Assembly (NCBI GenBank): GCA_039602395.1
Contig: JBCNJP010000003.1
Location: 15,037,167 to 15,101,166, forward strand
Length of the DNA: 64,000 bases
Direction of reading: 5' to 3'
From: Deinandra increscens subsp. villosa
Lineage: Eukaryota; Streptophyta; Magnoliopsida; Asterales; Asteraceae
This document shows positions 48,423 through 60,533 of this stretch, in pieces; position 1 is the stretch's first letter, and each line of letters opens with the position of its first letter. The position numbers were made by a program, and so were the translations under genes. The notes beneath the pieces are model-generated. The model was not told the DNA's origin and searched no databases. It saw only the letters and a program-made list of their open reading frames with translations.

Positions 48423-50000
48423 ATGAACATTCAGATTGATCTAAGTCTAGCATCTGATCGGATCCCTGAAGACGATGACGATCTCGGTTTGGGCCATTAC
48501 ACACTGTTAAATTTTTGTTTGTTTTTATGTAACGTTATACCAATGTGATAGGGCTTTGCTGTGAAGTAAAGCTATGTTTGGGTTTCTCACCAGAAAAGAT
48601 GCCAGTAGAATTCGATGCTGGAGGAAAAGGTAACTGTTCCCCCAATTTTCTAATTTCATATTCGGTTGTTTCATTGTAAATTAAATCAGATTAATCTTTG
48701 TTGGCTCCGATGCAGGATGAGATAATGAAATGACACTATGGATTGTTGTATGGATCGTTGTTTGGTTTGTTAAGCTTTCATTAGGCGTTCGCCGAACTCC
48801 GGTAACTTCATTCTAATTCTGTTTGGAATTTTATTGTTTGCTGACTTGATGATTTTGGCCACGGCATGGCGCTTGGGCGCAACTGCATGCCAGATGTCTG
48901 TCTGGTAGTACATCGGAGCCCTATGGCGATGATGATGATTAACAGTTTCATGAGCCTAAAGGCGATGATTGTGTATAATTTCTCTTTTCTTTCTTCTATT
49001 TTAATCAATGATGGTTTTATGAATTTGGTGGCCGAATATTAGTTGTATGTTGCCTTGAATGACTGCTTTTATGTGGCTGATATATGATGTGTTTCTGGAG
49101 TTCTATTGGTTATCTATCGGATGTCTTTAGTGTCAGACCTGACTCTCTGATCATCAGAATTGGATTTTAGTTCCTTACATAAAGGCTATGATGTTTATCT
49201 GGTGACATGGAAGTGTTTATTAACGCAACCGTCCCGGATCTGAGCCTTAAAAAATTATACAAATCAAATTGGTTTGTTTGCGAGTGATATGAACTGTTCA
49301 CAGTGTTTAATTTCATCCAACTGAATTAGTCAACTGTCGAATTGGTCGTTCCTTTTAAAATGCTACCACAATGGATCTGGTTGTGAGATGGTGTTTATCG
49401 CAACCGTCACCGGAATCTGAACTACCTATGACACTTACCAAATAAGCTATGATGATTGTCTTTAGCAATCGGAGCCTCACATTTTATGATGTCTTCGTCT
49501 TTGTTCATGGGTAATGGGGTTTGTTGTCATATACTCTTCCTCTCACTTTTCTGATTTTGTTTTCCTTTTCTGTTTACAGCTAATGATCTTGAATTGTTGG
49601 TTAAAAGAGGACTTAAGGTGGAATTGTGGTTCCTTTTGATGAAGCATTTTTACCACATCAATTGCATTGGATGCACGTGAAGGTTAGTTTTACATAATTG
49701 GTTTGCACCCAAGTTGAAAGTGTTAGTTGCATTTTTATTTTTTATATTTTAAGTGTGCATATAAATTTGCTTAAGAACCAGTTAGGAAAATAGGCTATCA
49801 TCAATGTTTGTTCCTGTTGTTTTACTTTGGGATTAGTCTTCAATTATTCACTTTAAGAACTGTTACTAAATTTGATTTTGTTTTTGTAGAGGTTTGTTAA
49901 ATATGTGTTCATTGCTTTTGTTAACATTTTTAGGAGATTTCTGGTTGTACTATTGTGTAAGCAATATGCATTCATTGCTTTTGTATCTATTTATCCTGGT

Positions 50001-50096
50001 CTACAGGAGAGAAATGAGCGATTATTCTACAAGCTATTAATTGAAAATGTTAAGGAGCTTCTTCCAATTGTATATACACCAACTGTTGGTGAAGCG
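50001..50096 (+). pseudogene. NADP-dependent malic enzyme exon fragment
   Basis: 32 codons read LQERNERLFYKLLIENV, then KELLPIVYTPTVGEA. This matches the conserved N-terminal region of plant NADP-malic enzymes (oxidative decarboxylation of malate to pyruvate). Similarity stops at GEA, where the family continues CQKYG, and a splice-acceptor-like CTACAG lies at the left end. No other malic enzyme exon was found nearby, so this is a captured or relic exon. Confidence 0.85.
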
Positions 50097-50456
50097 AGGA
50101 GAAAGTTGATCCAACTGGGGCTGATGCGAGTGGAGTAATGAATCTGTTATATGTTATAGTTTTTAAGAATCTTTTGTGGTGTTTACGATTGAAAGTCTTT
50201 TGCAGAACTTCATGGTATTCACGTTGATAAAAAATACGCATGAGGTATTACTTTGAAGTCAAAGCACTATACATGTCTCATGTCGTATGACAGGCTTTCA
50301 AGGGTTGCTTTTGTAATGTAATAGTGAGTTAACTTTGCTTGGTGTTTTCAAGACAACTTAAATTTGTTTCATGTTTTGTGATGTAATATCTATGACTATG
50401 GTAATGTATGCTGACAAAAAATGTCAACCCGCAGCAACACGCGGGACTTTTGCTCG

Positions 50457-50735
50457 TGTAAAAATAAAAATAATGAATCTTCAATTTATTTGAAGTCGCT
50501 TCTTGATTCTTGGTTAATATTTAAGACTTAGAGTCTAGAGAGCTGGCTCAAGTGGGTGATATAACATAACTAAATCAAACCTAAATGTAAGTTGACATAA
50601 TGAAATGTAATGGAACATAACAAAGCATAAATGAACATAATTGAATATATTAGAACATAGAATGTAACAAAAGTTAACCACACGGATACTGATACGATCC
50701 CCATAGTATAATCAAACAATGAAACAATATGTATC
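50457..50735. other. short AT-rich spacer
   Basis: No feature apart from the GTATC target site (50731-50735) of the next element. Confidence 0.7.
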
Positions 50736-51266
50736 TGTAAAAATATAATAATTTTGTATTGTTAATTCAAACATTTAAATGTTAGACTTGTTTTTTATGG
50801 TTTTTTACATTGTGTTCTATTTTTTGTAACATGTATGCTGTGCTGGAAAAGTTACAAGTTTACTGGGCTTGGAATGATGCTGGGCCTGGAAGTGAGCTAA
50901 GTTGAAGTTTGGGCTAAGTTTGGGCCGAAGTCAAGACCTGTCAAGACCCGGATGTGTCCGGCTGCATTGGAGTATTTAAACTCGTTATCAGCTAGGGTTG
51001 AGAAGGATCGAGTCTTCTTCTTGTCCGCTTATCTTCTTTTCTCTGCTAGGGTTTTCGGGATATTGCGAGAATAGTGTTTTCGATTCTTGGTTGTTGTAAT
51101 CATGTCATCACATCGGTGACTTGATCTTTAGGTTGATCATCTTCTTCTGATTGTTTGTTCAGACTGATTGTTGTGATTCCATTTCTATTTTTTTTGTGTA
51201 TTCATCAGATCTGTGGTTTTCTCTTTGTTGTCTTTGGTTTCCATGTTAAGTTCTACAAACTTTACA
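50736..51266 (+). repeat. 5' LTR of Copia 3
   Basis: 531 bp. A TATA-like GTATTTAAAC lies near 50972. It ends CTACAAACTTTACA directly against the primer site. Confidence 0.97.
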
Positions 51267-51821
51267 TGGTATCAGAGCACACGGTGATCTGATATTTTTT
51301 GTTCGATCGGTTTTTGTTGGTTCCGATCTTCGTTGAGATCTGGTTTTCGTTCGTGAAACCCTATTTTTTTCTGAAGCATCGCTATTATTCAATCTTCGCG
51401 ATTGTTGGTATTATTGGTTCTGGGTTATTCCGCTGTGACTCGTTTAGATCTAAGGGTTTCCAATTCCGAAACCCTATCTTCGGATCTCAGATCTGTGTTT
51501 GGAGGACTTGTCTCGGAGAAGCTCAGCCACGAGTGGTGAAGACCCCAACCCTAAGTGAAGTTTGGGGAAGCTTGGAGGCGCTGTTCAGTGGTTGCAGTTC
51601 TTCAAGATCGCTGCCTGAGTTGTGTTGACCCTAAGTGAAGGTCAATCAACTCAGGTGCCCTGGGTGAGATCGTTCCTTTCTATATTGTGTTGTTATTCAT
51701 TCTTTTTTGTGTTTCTTTGCTTATTTTCTGCCTGCATATATTTGTTCTGTGAAGATTATTCTTGATTGTGTTCTTGCTTGTCATTTGTCTGTGTATATCT
51801 GTTATTGTGAAGATCATTAGA

Positions 51822-54800
51822 ATGTCTGGTTTAAGGGACGTCTCAACCTTTGCTACTCTTGTTAGCAAGATTGAGGCAAGTGACCCTTTGTATTTACATG
51901 CTTCTGATTCAAGTACCCTTACTCTGATTAGCTTTAAACTAAAAGGGATTGAGAATTATACAGTTTGGGCAAGTGCTATTGAATTGGCTCTAAAAGTAAA
52001 AAATAAAATTGGCTTTCTTGATGGGACTTGTTTAAAACCAACTGATGACTTGGTGCTAGCTAATCAGTGGGAAAGGTGTAACTCAGTAGTATTGTCTTGG
52101 ATTCTTAATTCTATATGTGAAGAATTGTATGTGGGGCAAGTTTATTTAAAGCTTGCCTTAGTTGTCTGGGCTGATCTTAAAGAGACTTATGATAAAGTTG
52201 ATGGTTCTATTATTTTTAATCTGTATCAAAAGATCAACTCTGCTAGTCAGACTGGGTCTTCTGTCTCTGATTATTACAATAGATTAAATACCATGTGGAA
52301 ACAATTTGATAATATGGTTAAGCTACCTTCCTGTTCATGTAATGCTTCTAAGAAATATAATGAGTTTAGTGATTCAATTAAGCTAATGCAGTTTCTCATG
52401 GGTTTAGACGATGTGTTTTTGCCTGTTAGAACAAACTTATTGACCTGTGATCCTCTTCCCACTCTTAAGACTGCATTTTTAACAATTTCAAGGGAAGAGT
52501 CTCACAGGGCTGGCAATGGTAACTCTAAAGGGCAAACTGTTAGTTTTGTAACCAAGACTAGTCCCTTTAGTGATAATACTAGGAGACCTAACAGGGGACC
52601 ATATAAAGTCACTAGTTCAGAAGGGTTCAAGTATTTTTTAACTATTATTGATGATTATAGTAGGGCTGTTTGGATTTATTTGTTAACAAACAAAGGTGAA
52701 GTTGGTTTGTGTATAGAGAGCTTTCATAGTCTCATTTTGACGCAGTTTGGCAAAAAAATTAAGACATTTCGAAGTGATAATGGTATTGAATTTGTAAACT
52801 CAAATTTATAAAGTTTTTTTACAAAAAATGGTATTATACATATGTGTGCATACTCCTCAACAAAATGGTATTGTTGAGAGAAAACATCGCCATCTGCTGA
52901 ATGTTGCTAGAACCCTTCTTTTTCAATCTGGCCTTCCTTTAAGGCATTGGCCTGAATGTATTTTAACTACTTCATACTTGATAAACAGGCTCCCGTCCTC
53001 AGTTCTAAATGGCAAGTCTCCTTTTGAAATCATGTTTAATATGTCCCCTTCCCTTAACCACTTGAGAGTATTTGGGTGTTTATGTTTTGCTACTATTTTG
53101 AATAATCATGACAAGTTCAGCAGTCAAGCAGATAAATGTGTTTTTGTTGGTTACTCAAATTTTAAAAAGGGCTATAAGCTGTGGAGCTTAGATAGAAAAA
53201 TAATGTTTTACTCAAGAGATGTCAAGTTTTATGAATCTATTTTCCCTTTTAAAACTTCTTTACAATCTGAGGTTCAAAATGATGATACTCTGCATGACTG
53301 GCTGCATTTTTTTTTATTCTGATTCTGTTTCTGGTTGTCCAAATACCTCAAGTGGAAATCCTGATGATGAAGGGGAGGGTCCTAGTGACACAAGTCCATC
53401 TGGTCAGGATCTAAGTGATACACAGCTCAGTGATATTGTTGAGTGATGGCACTTTGGAACATGTCCTAGATGAGACTGAGAATGATATTCATTCCTCCTC
53501 TGAGGGTCCTGTAATACCTCGCAGACATTCTACTAGAACTGTTAAGCCTCCTTCAAATCTCAAGGATTTTGTGGTGGGGGGAGTGTTTACGGTCTAGAGA
53601 AGGTTATGAGTTATTCCTAGTTGTCCAAAGATCATTTTTGTTTTACTTCTGCCTTAAATAAAGGTGTAGAACCTAAGTTTTATCATGAAGCTAAGCATGA
53701 TGAAAACTGGATTCTTGCTATGAATGAGGAAATGGAGGCACTCAATAGAAATAACACGTGGACCTTAGTTGATTTACCAAAAGGTAGGAAACCTATTGGG
53801 TGTAAATGGGTCTATAAGATAAAGTATAAGTCAAGTGGTGAGGTTGATAGATATAAGGCTAGATTAGTGGCAAAAGGGTATAGTCAAAAAGAAGGTGTAG
53901 ATTTTAAAGAAACTTTTTCTCCTGTTGTAAAATTTGTTACTATTAGATGTGCTTTAAATCTTGCTGTTATTAATGATTGGCCTCTGTGGCAACTTGATAT
54001 AAATAATGCATTTCTTTATGGAAATTTGAATGAAGAAGTTTACATGTTGTTACCTAAAGGATACTTTAATAAATCTGAAACAAAGGTGTGTAAATTAAAC
54101 AAGTCGCTATATGGCTTAAAAACAAGCTCCTAGGATATGGAATGAGAAGTTAGTTAATGCTTTAACTGATTTTGGTTTTAGTCAAAGTAAAAGTGACTAT
54201 TCTCTTTTTATAAAAAAGGATAAAAGTAGTATAACTGTGCTTCTTGTATATGTGGATGATATTATCATCACAGGAAACAGCCCTGAGAATATAAAGAAAG
54301 TTAAATTAGATTTGCAGTCTAAGTTTAGAATTAAAGACTTAGGAGAGTTAAAGTATTTTTTGGGTTTTGAAGTTATTAAAACTGATCAAGGATTGTGTTT
54401 GTCTCAAAGGAAATATTGCCTTGAGCTTTTGTCTGAGTTTGGACTAACTGGTTCCAAACCAGTTAGTATACCTATTGAACAAAGTTCCATAGTCAATAGT
54501 GTGTGTAAACAAAATGAGTCCAAATTAGTTGATATTACAAAATTTCAAAAAATTAATTGGGAAACTCATTTATCTATCTCACACTCGACCTGATATCTCA
54601 TACTCTGTTCAGTTTCTTAGATAGTTTATGCATTCTCCCACTGCATCACATTTAACTATTGCACTTAGACTGTTGAGATATCTTAAGTCAGCTCCTGGAA
54701 AGGGAATTCTTTTCAGTAAAGATAACAATTTAAACTTGTCAGTGTTTTCAGATTCAGATTGGGCAAAATGTTTAGTTACTAGAAAATCCGTTACAGGTTT

Positions 54801-55218
54801 TTGCATTTTTCTTGGAAACTCTTTGTTATCTTGGAAGTCCAAAAAACAGAGCACAGTTGCTCGTTCCTCAGCTGAAGCTGAATATAGAGCTATGAATTCT
54901 GCTGTATGTGAGTTAATGTGGATAAAAAATATATTTCTAGAATTAGGAGTCGAAATCTCTTTGCCTGTATCTGTGTTTTGTGATAATAATGCTGCCATAT
55001 CGATCAGTGAAAATCCTGTGTTTCATGATCGTACTAAGCATTTTGAAATAGATTTGTTCTTCTTGAGAGAAAAAGTTCTTACAGGTCTGATCAAAATTGA
55101 GAACATAAAATCTAGTGAGCAAATCGCTGATATCTTTACTAAGGGGCTGCTGCTGTCTCAGCATGAGTCTTGTTGTAAAAGGTTGAATATGTTTGATGTC
55201 TTTAAATGTTTGAATTAA
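51822..55218 (+). pseudogene. Copia 3 gag-integrase-RT-RNase H, internally deleted
   Basis: Gag starts MSGLRDVSTF (51822) and continues to about 52595. It then joins in frame to the integrase core (GPYKVTSSEGFKYFLTIIDDYSR, about 52595-52665). The CCHC knuckle, protease and integrase HHCC domain are absent. The integrase core continues through FRSDNG to a TAA at 52809 and resumes in another frame (QQNGIVERKHRH, 52860-53322). RT (53621-54590) has a one-base frame break at YGLK/KQAP (about 54117-54125) and the catalytic YVDDI at 54249-54263. RNase H (54628-55218) has SDSDWA and the ARSSAEAEYRA segment, and reaches FDVFKCLN* just before the polypurine tract. Confidence 0.93.
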
Positions 55219-55225
55219 GGGGGGA

Positions 55226-55766
55226 TGTAAAAATATAATAATTCTGTATTGTTAATTCAAATATTTAAATGTTAGACTTGTTTTTTATGGTTTTTTACAT
55301 TGTGTTCTATTTTTTGTAACATGTATGCTGTGCTGTGCTGGAAAAGTTACAAGTTTACTGGGCTTGGAATGATGTTGGGCCTGGAAGTGAGCTAAGTTGA
55401 AGTTTGGGCTAAGTTTGGGCCGAAGTCAAGACCTGTCAAGACCCGGATGTGTCCGGCTGCATTGGAGTATTTAAACTCCTTATCAGCTAGGGTTGAGAAG
55501 GATCAAGTCTTCTTCTTGTCCGCTTATCTTCGTTTCTCTGCTAGGGTTTTCGGGATATTGCGAGAATAGTGTTTTCGATTCTTGGTTGTTGTAATCATGT
55601 CATCACATCGGTGACTTGATCTTTAGGTTGATCATCTTCTTCTGATTGTTTGTTCAGACTGATTGTTGTGATTCCATTTCTATTTTTTTTTTTTTGTGTA
55701 TTCATCAGATCTGTGGTTTTCTCTTTGTTGTCTTTGGTTTCCATGTTAAGTTCTACAAACTTTACA
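55226..55766 (+). repeat. 3' LTR of Copia 3
   Basis: 541 bp; ten bases longer than the 5' LTR because of a TGCTG duplication and five extra T in a T-run. Followed by the GTATC duplication. Confidence 0.97.
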
Positions 55767-55771
55767 GTATC

Positions 55772-56499
55772 ATATGAAAGTATCCATCGAAATGAATATA
55801 AGGGTCCATACAAATATATTGAATGCACGAGCAAAATATCCACGTGAAATCATGATATACATACCTTAAAGTGGATGGAGTGGGCACGGTAAGAGGTCGG
55901 GGCGGGGTGGTTTGGGGTCGGCTTCGCGCGCAGGAACACTGCCTCACCCCAGTTTCCCTAGGTGCATCAAATCTACTCGGTTGTGGGGAAACCCTAGATG
56001 CATCAAATGCCTGGTTAACATTAAAAATATTAATTAATTAGGCATGTGTAAACGGGTTTTATCTTCTATTTAGATAGATTAAATAAGCCTACGTTTATTT
56101 TATAATGCTCAATAGTATAGGCTGCTTATTGTAAATATGTAAACCCTATACTGAATATCTGTAACTATATATACTAGTGTTAATACAAAGTTTTAGCCTC
56201 TAAGGAGGGATTCCACATATTGTTTCATGGTATCTAGCCATAAACGCTAGCCTCCTTTTTTTTCAATCCAAACTGTCACCTTTTCGTCGATATTTTTTTG
56301 ACTTTTTTTTGCCTCTCACCTCCTGCACCACTGGAAAGTCCGTCCCTCGATTAGCAAGCCCTTAAAATTTCGTCCCCAACCGTCGATGGAAGCCTCCTCA
56401 CGCGCTGGTTCTTTTCCCGAGTGTCGTCGCCCAACAACCTTCAACCCGTGCGTGAAGGCGCGTGGAAGGGTGTTCCGTCATCGAATTTTTGGAGGGTGA
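55772..56499. other. spacer with LTR-like remnant
   Basis: A GC-rich patch (55875-55960) is followed by 56040-56240, which has LTR-like features (TGTAAACCC, CATGGTATCTAGCC resembling a degraded primer site). No partner found and no gene seen. Confidence 0.4.
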
Positions 56500-57644
56500 T
56501 ACTACGTCCAAATGTGGCTTTAGTCACGTTTTTTGCAAAACCGCCCAACCACGTTTTATTTTTTATAAAAATGTGGCTAAAGGTGAGTGTCAGTAGCTTT
56601 AGTCACGCATATTTTTTACCCATGGCCAAATACGTAACTTTTGGAGCCTTTTAGCCACGGATTTTCTATTGGTGTGACAAAAAACACACAGTTATAGAGG
56701 CTTTAGCCACGCATTTGTTTTTTGTGTGACAAAAAACACACAGGTGTAAATTAGTCACACTTTTATTAAAAAATGTGGTATTTATTAGTTACACAGAAAA
56801 ATGTGTGACGAACTGTCTCAAATGGCAACATAATTTGTTTGATTATTGGTTCATATGACTAAAAACACATAGATACGATACCTATGGTCACAATTTTAGG
56901 AAAAAGTGTGACAATTTCTAGCCACACTGTTAAAAAGCGTGACCACATGTGACGATAGTTATGGTATTTATCATGTTTTTTTATTCACGTGACCAAAAAC
57001 ACGTATATAAGATACTTTTGGCCATACTTTTGAAAAAAAAATGTGACAATTACTAGCCACACTAAATAAAGTGTGGCTAAAGAGTAGACTTTAGTAATTA
57101 GTAAACTAAAAGAAGCAAAACTAGTAACTTTTTAGTATGCGTGGCTAACTGTGAGGAACGACCACTGTTTTATTTTATTCATTTGGCTAAAAGCTAGTAT
57201 ATATGGCCACTTATATTAGGTTGTGTGATTAAATAGTAGACTGTTGCATACACTTCCTTATTAGTTGTAAGTGGCTAAAACATATTACCTATGGCCACAT
57301 ATATTAATTTTGATTGTGACACCAGAAGTTATCAATCGTGACAATTGAACTTCTATGTGTAGCTAAATATGACTCATGGTCATGGTAAAATATTATATGC
57401 GTGGAGAAAGGTTATATGCCGGAAGGCTAACATTCATCAGGAATGAATGTTTTTCCGGAAAAAATGGTTGAGGCTATTTAATAACAAGTAAATGAGTTTG
57501 GTAAAAATTAACTCTCCATTAATCGTCTATCACCTGTCCCAACTACATCACACCATTTTTCTATAAATTAACCATTCTTCTTCCAACTACATCATACCAA
57601 GCAATTCAATTCGAAAATTTTATAGACTCACCTTACAAACAGAT

Positions 57645-58090
57645 GGAAGTTATTGCAAAGATTGATGCATAGATCAACAAAGTTACACGTGAATTAGAGG
57701 AAGACCTCCAGAAACTCAATGATCTTCTTTCCCAACCACCAACCCCGTCATGCTACCAGATAGCATTATGTTCAATGAAAAAAATTGATGTACACAGAGG
57801 TTTTCTTGAGATATTTAACAAGCTGAAGATTGAAGTTCTGAAAGAGGGGGCAAGTATCGCTGGTAGGGCTAGTGACCAAAACAGAAGTTCTTGAAGAGGG
57901 GGCAATCAGGGTCAATGGTTTTGAACCAAAGGATATACACTGAAGCTGACTATGAGCAATGGTTATTTTCAACCATTACCAACCTCAAAAGATTGGTTAT
58001 TTGGATATCGCTTGGAACCCATTGTCCTCAAAAGAATGGTTGGCCTGCTCCGAAGATAATGGTGGGTCGACCTATATATATGATTAGTTT
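57645..58090 (+). other. coding-like plus-strand stretch inside the CACTA element
   Basis: Starting at ATGGAAGTTATTGC, frames read MEVIAKIDA, stop, INKVTRELEEDLQKLNDL, and later YEQWLFSTITNLKRL. It looks like an acidic, helical protein with stops. It converges on the transposase. I do not recognise it; a second CACTA gene (TNPA-like) is only a guess. Confidence 0.35.
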
Positions 58091-58574
58091 TTAATTTGTT
58101 TTTTATTTGAGGTTGATAAGAAACGTGGTACTTAATTTGTAATTGGTACTTTCTCCATGTTTATCCATAACATTTTTGTCAAAACTCTTATGGGTCTGTT
58201 TTTGTCAACATAATTTCAATTTAATTTGAAATCATGTGAAAGTAATTTTATTTTTATTAGTATTTTTATGTAATGTTTTAAATTAATTTTAAATTAGTGT
58301 TTAATTAGTATTTTTATGTAATGTTTGACTTTTGTTGACTATGTTTTGGTCAAAGAGAAAGACATGTATGTTTACCAAGACTTGACAACTACCTAATCTA
58401 AGCTATTCCTCTTAAACCAAAACAAGTGAAACACTTGACTTAAAAGGTCCATAATATTCCAGAATACATAAAGTAAGAAAAAAACATTAATGAGTCGAAG
58501 ACATCCATTCATTAAACTAAAACTATATTATCAACATTAAAAAACATTACAAAGATTATACTCATGTACAGGGA

Positions 58575-59990
58575 TCAATCGGTTTTACGTAAAACCATTC
58601 CCTTACATTCATGTCTAAAGTAATCATTACGGGATTCACTAGCCATGTCAAGTGGATATACAGATGGCAATACATTATCATTGTGAGGAAAAGTTACAGT
58701 ACTAACTTCATCATCGACATCGTCTTCATATGAATCTCTGCAATTTATGAAATGTGGCATAAAGAAAATAGACATATTTTTATCCAGCTGGTCTTTGACG
58801 TAAAACACCTGTCGTGATTGTGGGGCCAAAATGAACGGGTCCGCCTTGTGACCAAATCTGTTAAGGTCGACCAAAGAGTAATCAAGACTATTATGTTTGA
58901 CCCCACATCGATTATCAAACCAATCGCACATGAAAAGAAGGATGTTTTTAATACGGCAATCTAGTACCTATATCTCTTTTAAAACCCCATAGTAAAAGTT
59001 TTGTCCATAGGTTACTACCTCTTTAGAGATGTGCATGTCAGTTACCTTTACACCAACCCCACTGTTCTGGTAAACCCTATCGTCTCGAGATTTTATACTA
59101 AATGTATAGCCATTGATGTTGTATACTTCATATTTCATCACGTTTATGTTTGCACCATGTGAAATCCACTTGACGGTCTCTGATATAATTTCTGGGGACT
59201 CCGCCAACTCCTCTTCAACCTGAATTATATAGTTCATCAGGAAGGCTATAGTTCATACGAAATCAAATAACGAGTTGTTCCGGACAACTCAAGTAAGTTG
59301 ATCCGGAAATCTATTCATCCGGAATAAAAAAATAAACAAATTTAGCTGACCTTGTCGCGTAACCAGTGACCAAATGTTCTACTATGCTCTTTCGTCAGCC
59401 ATGCTTTTCGTCGACTAGGATGTTCCTCTTCCAAAAATTTCATGTGCTTTCTACAAGTATATGAATTAATTGTAAGTTATCCATAACTAAAAAGATTAAT
59501 TATAAACATATCAAAACAGGTTAATAATATAGATTACTTACTCGATATAAGGCTCAATTTCAGACGTATTTTGTAATACATAGAAATGTGCTTTGAAGAA
59601 GAGGCCTGGAGAAACATTAACCGGTTTACCGGCTGACCCAGGTTCTCCCTCCACATTGTTATGCTTATTTGGTGGAATACCAATAGTACTGATGCTTTTT
59701 TGGTATTTGCTGAAAAACTCAATCGTTTCTTCTACAATTTTCTCCTCAGTAATGCACCCTTCTAGATAAGTTTTGTTTCTCACATGACCCTTAATAACCT
59801 TCATACACCTTTCAAATGGATACATCCATCGAAAGCATATTGGCCCATATAATTTCACCGCCCTAGTAAGGTGCACCGTCAAATGAAGCATAACATCAAA
59901 AAAGGATTGGGGGGGGGGGTATTTCTCAAGGAGGTACAATAAGATCCGCCTGCAACTTATCGAGTTCTTCGACCTTGATCTCTTTGTGCA
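58575..59990 (-). pseudogene. TNPD/TNP2-type CACTA transposase, C-terminal part
   Basis: Exons read on the minus strand: about 59542-59990 with the DUF4218-like SFFDVMLHLTVHL and YGPICFRWMYPFERCM segments; 59351-59450 (KHMKFLEEEHPSRRKAW...TFGHWLRDK); and 58575-59219 with DUF4216-like INGYTFSIKSRDDRVYQNSGV and CDWFDNRCGVK...DPFILAPQSRQVFYVKD. Junctions are GT-AG. A frame break sits near the G-run at 59907-59918, and a single in-frame TAG interrupts KEI*VLDC at about 58966, where Trp is usual. The catalytic TNP2 domain upstream is missing. Non-functional. Confidence 0.85.
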
Positions 59991-60021
59991 TATGGATTTA
60001 AAAGGAAAAAAAACAAAGCCA

Positions 60022-60533
60022 GATAAGGATAAATTAGGACCAATGAGGGTTAATTAGGACCAATAAGGGTTAGTGGGGGACCAATGAGGGTTAATTAGGA
60101 CCAACAAGGATAAATTATGACCAGTGAGGGTCAGTTAGGACCAACAAGGATAAATTAGGACCAATAGGGTTAGTTGGGACCAATGAGGGTTAGTTGGGAC
60201 AAATGAGGGTCGGTTAGGACCAATGAGCTTAGTTAGGACCAATGAGGCCCAGTTAGGACCAATAAAGATAAATTAGGAGTAATAGGGTCAGTTGGGACCA
60301 ATGGGGTCAATTAGGACCAATAAGGATAAATTAGGAGCAATGAGGATAAATTAGGACCAACAAAGGTTAGTTGGGACCAATGAGAGTCAGTTAGAACCAA
60401 TGAGGGTTAGTTGGAACCAATGAGGGCCAGTTACGACCAATAAGGACAAATTAGGACTAATGAGGGTCAGTTAGGACTAATAAGGATAAATTAAGACCAA
60501 TGAGGGTTAGTTGGGACCAATGAGGGTCATTAG
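60022..60533. repeat. 20-21-bp minisatellite, about 25 units
   Basis: Units alternate GGACCAATGAGGGTTAGTT and GGACCAATAAGGATAAATTA forms over about 512 bp, with many single-base variants. It lies just upstream of the CACTA transposase on its coding strand. Confidence 0.95.

Larger units (their letters stand above)
46620..50456 (+). mobile_element. Helitron-like segment with gene fragments
   Basis: The right end has a hairpin CCCGC-AGCAACAC-GCGGG (50428-50445), then ACTTTTGCTCG before a T. That is the Helitron 3' end style, except that the last four bases are CTCG rather than CTRR. The interior has 5'-UTR-like CT repeats, a 241-bp direct repeat and an NADP-malic enzyme exon. An 85-bp block near the left (46634-46718) recurs at about 48046-48125. 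The left terminus is not identified; 46620 marks only the first shared block. Confidence 0.5.
50736..55766 (+). mobile_element. young full-length Copia LTR element (copy 3)
   Basis: The target-site duplication is GTATC (50731-50735 and 55767-55771). LTRs are 50736-51266 (531 bp) and 55226-55766 (541 bp), TGTAAAAA...TTTACA. The primer site TGGTATCAGAGC (51267-51278) and the polypurine tract AAGGGGGGA (55218-55225) are exactly in place. The LTRs differ by about six substitutions, one 5-bp duplication and a T-run length change, roughly 1.1%, so insertion is recent. The element lacks the gag knuckle, protease and N-terminal integrase and has broken frames, so it is non-autonomous. Confidence 0.97.
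56500..59990 (-). mobile_element. CACTA (En/Spm) transposon, one end plus transposase
   Basis: The left end is TACTACGTCC (CACTACG with C to T), followed to about 57320 by many subterminal motifs of GTGGCTAAAG / TAGCCACGCA / GTGTGACAAAAA type in both orientations. A TNPD-type transposase relic on the minus strand lies at 58575-59990. The right terminus was not found. Confidence 0.75.

Noticed and set aside
60022..60533. CRISPR-like array
   Set aside because: The units are contiguous and diverged without unique spacers, and the sequence is plant nuclear; it is a minisatellite.
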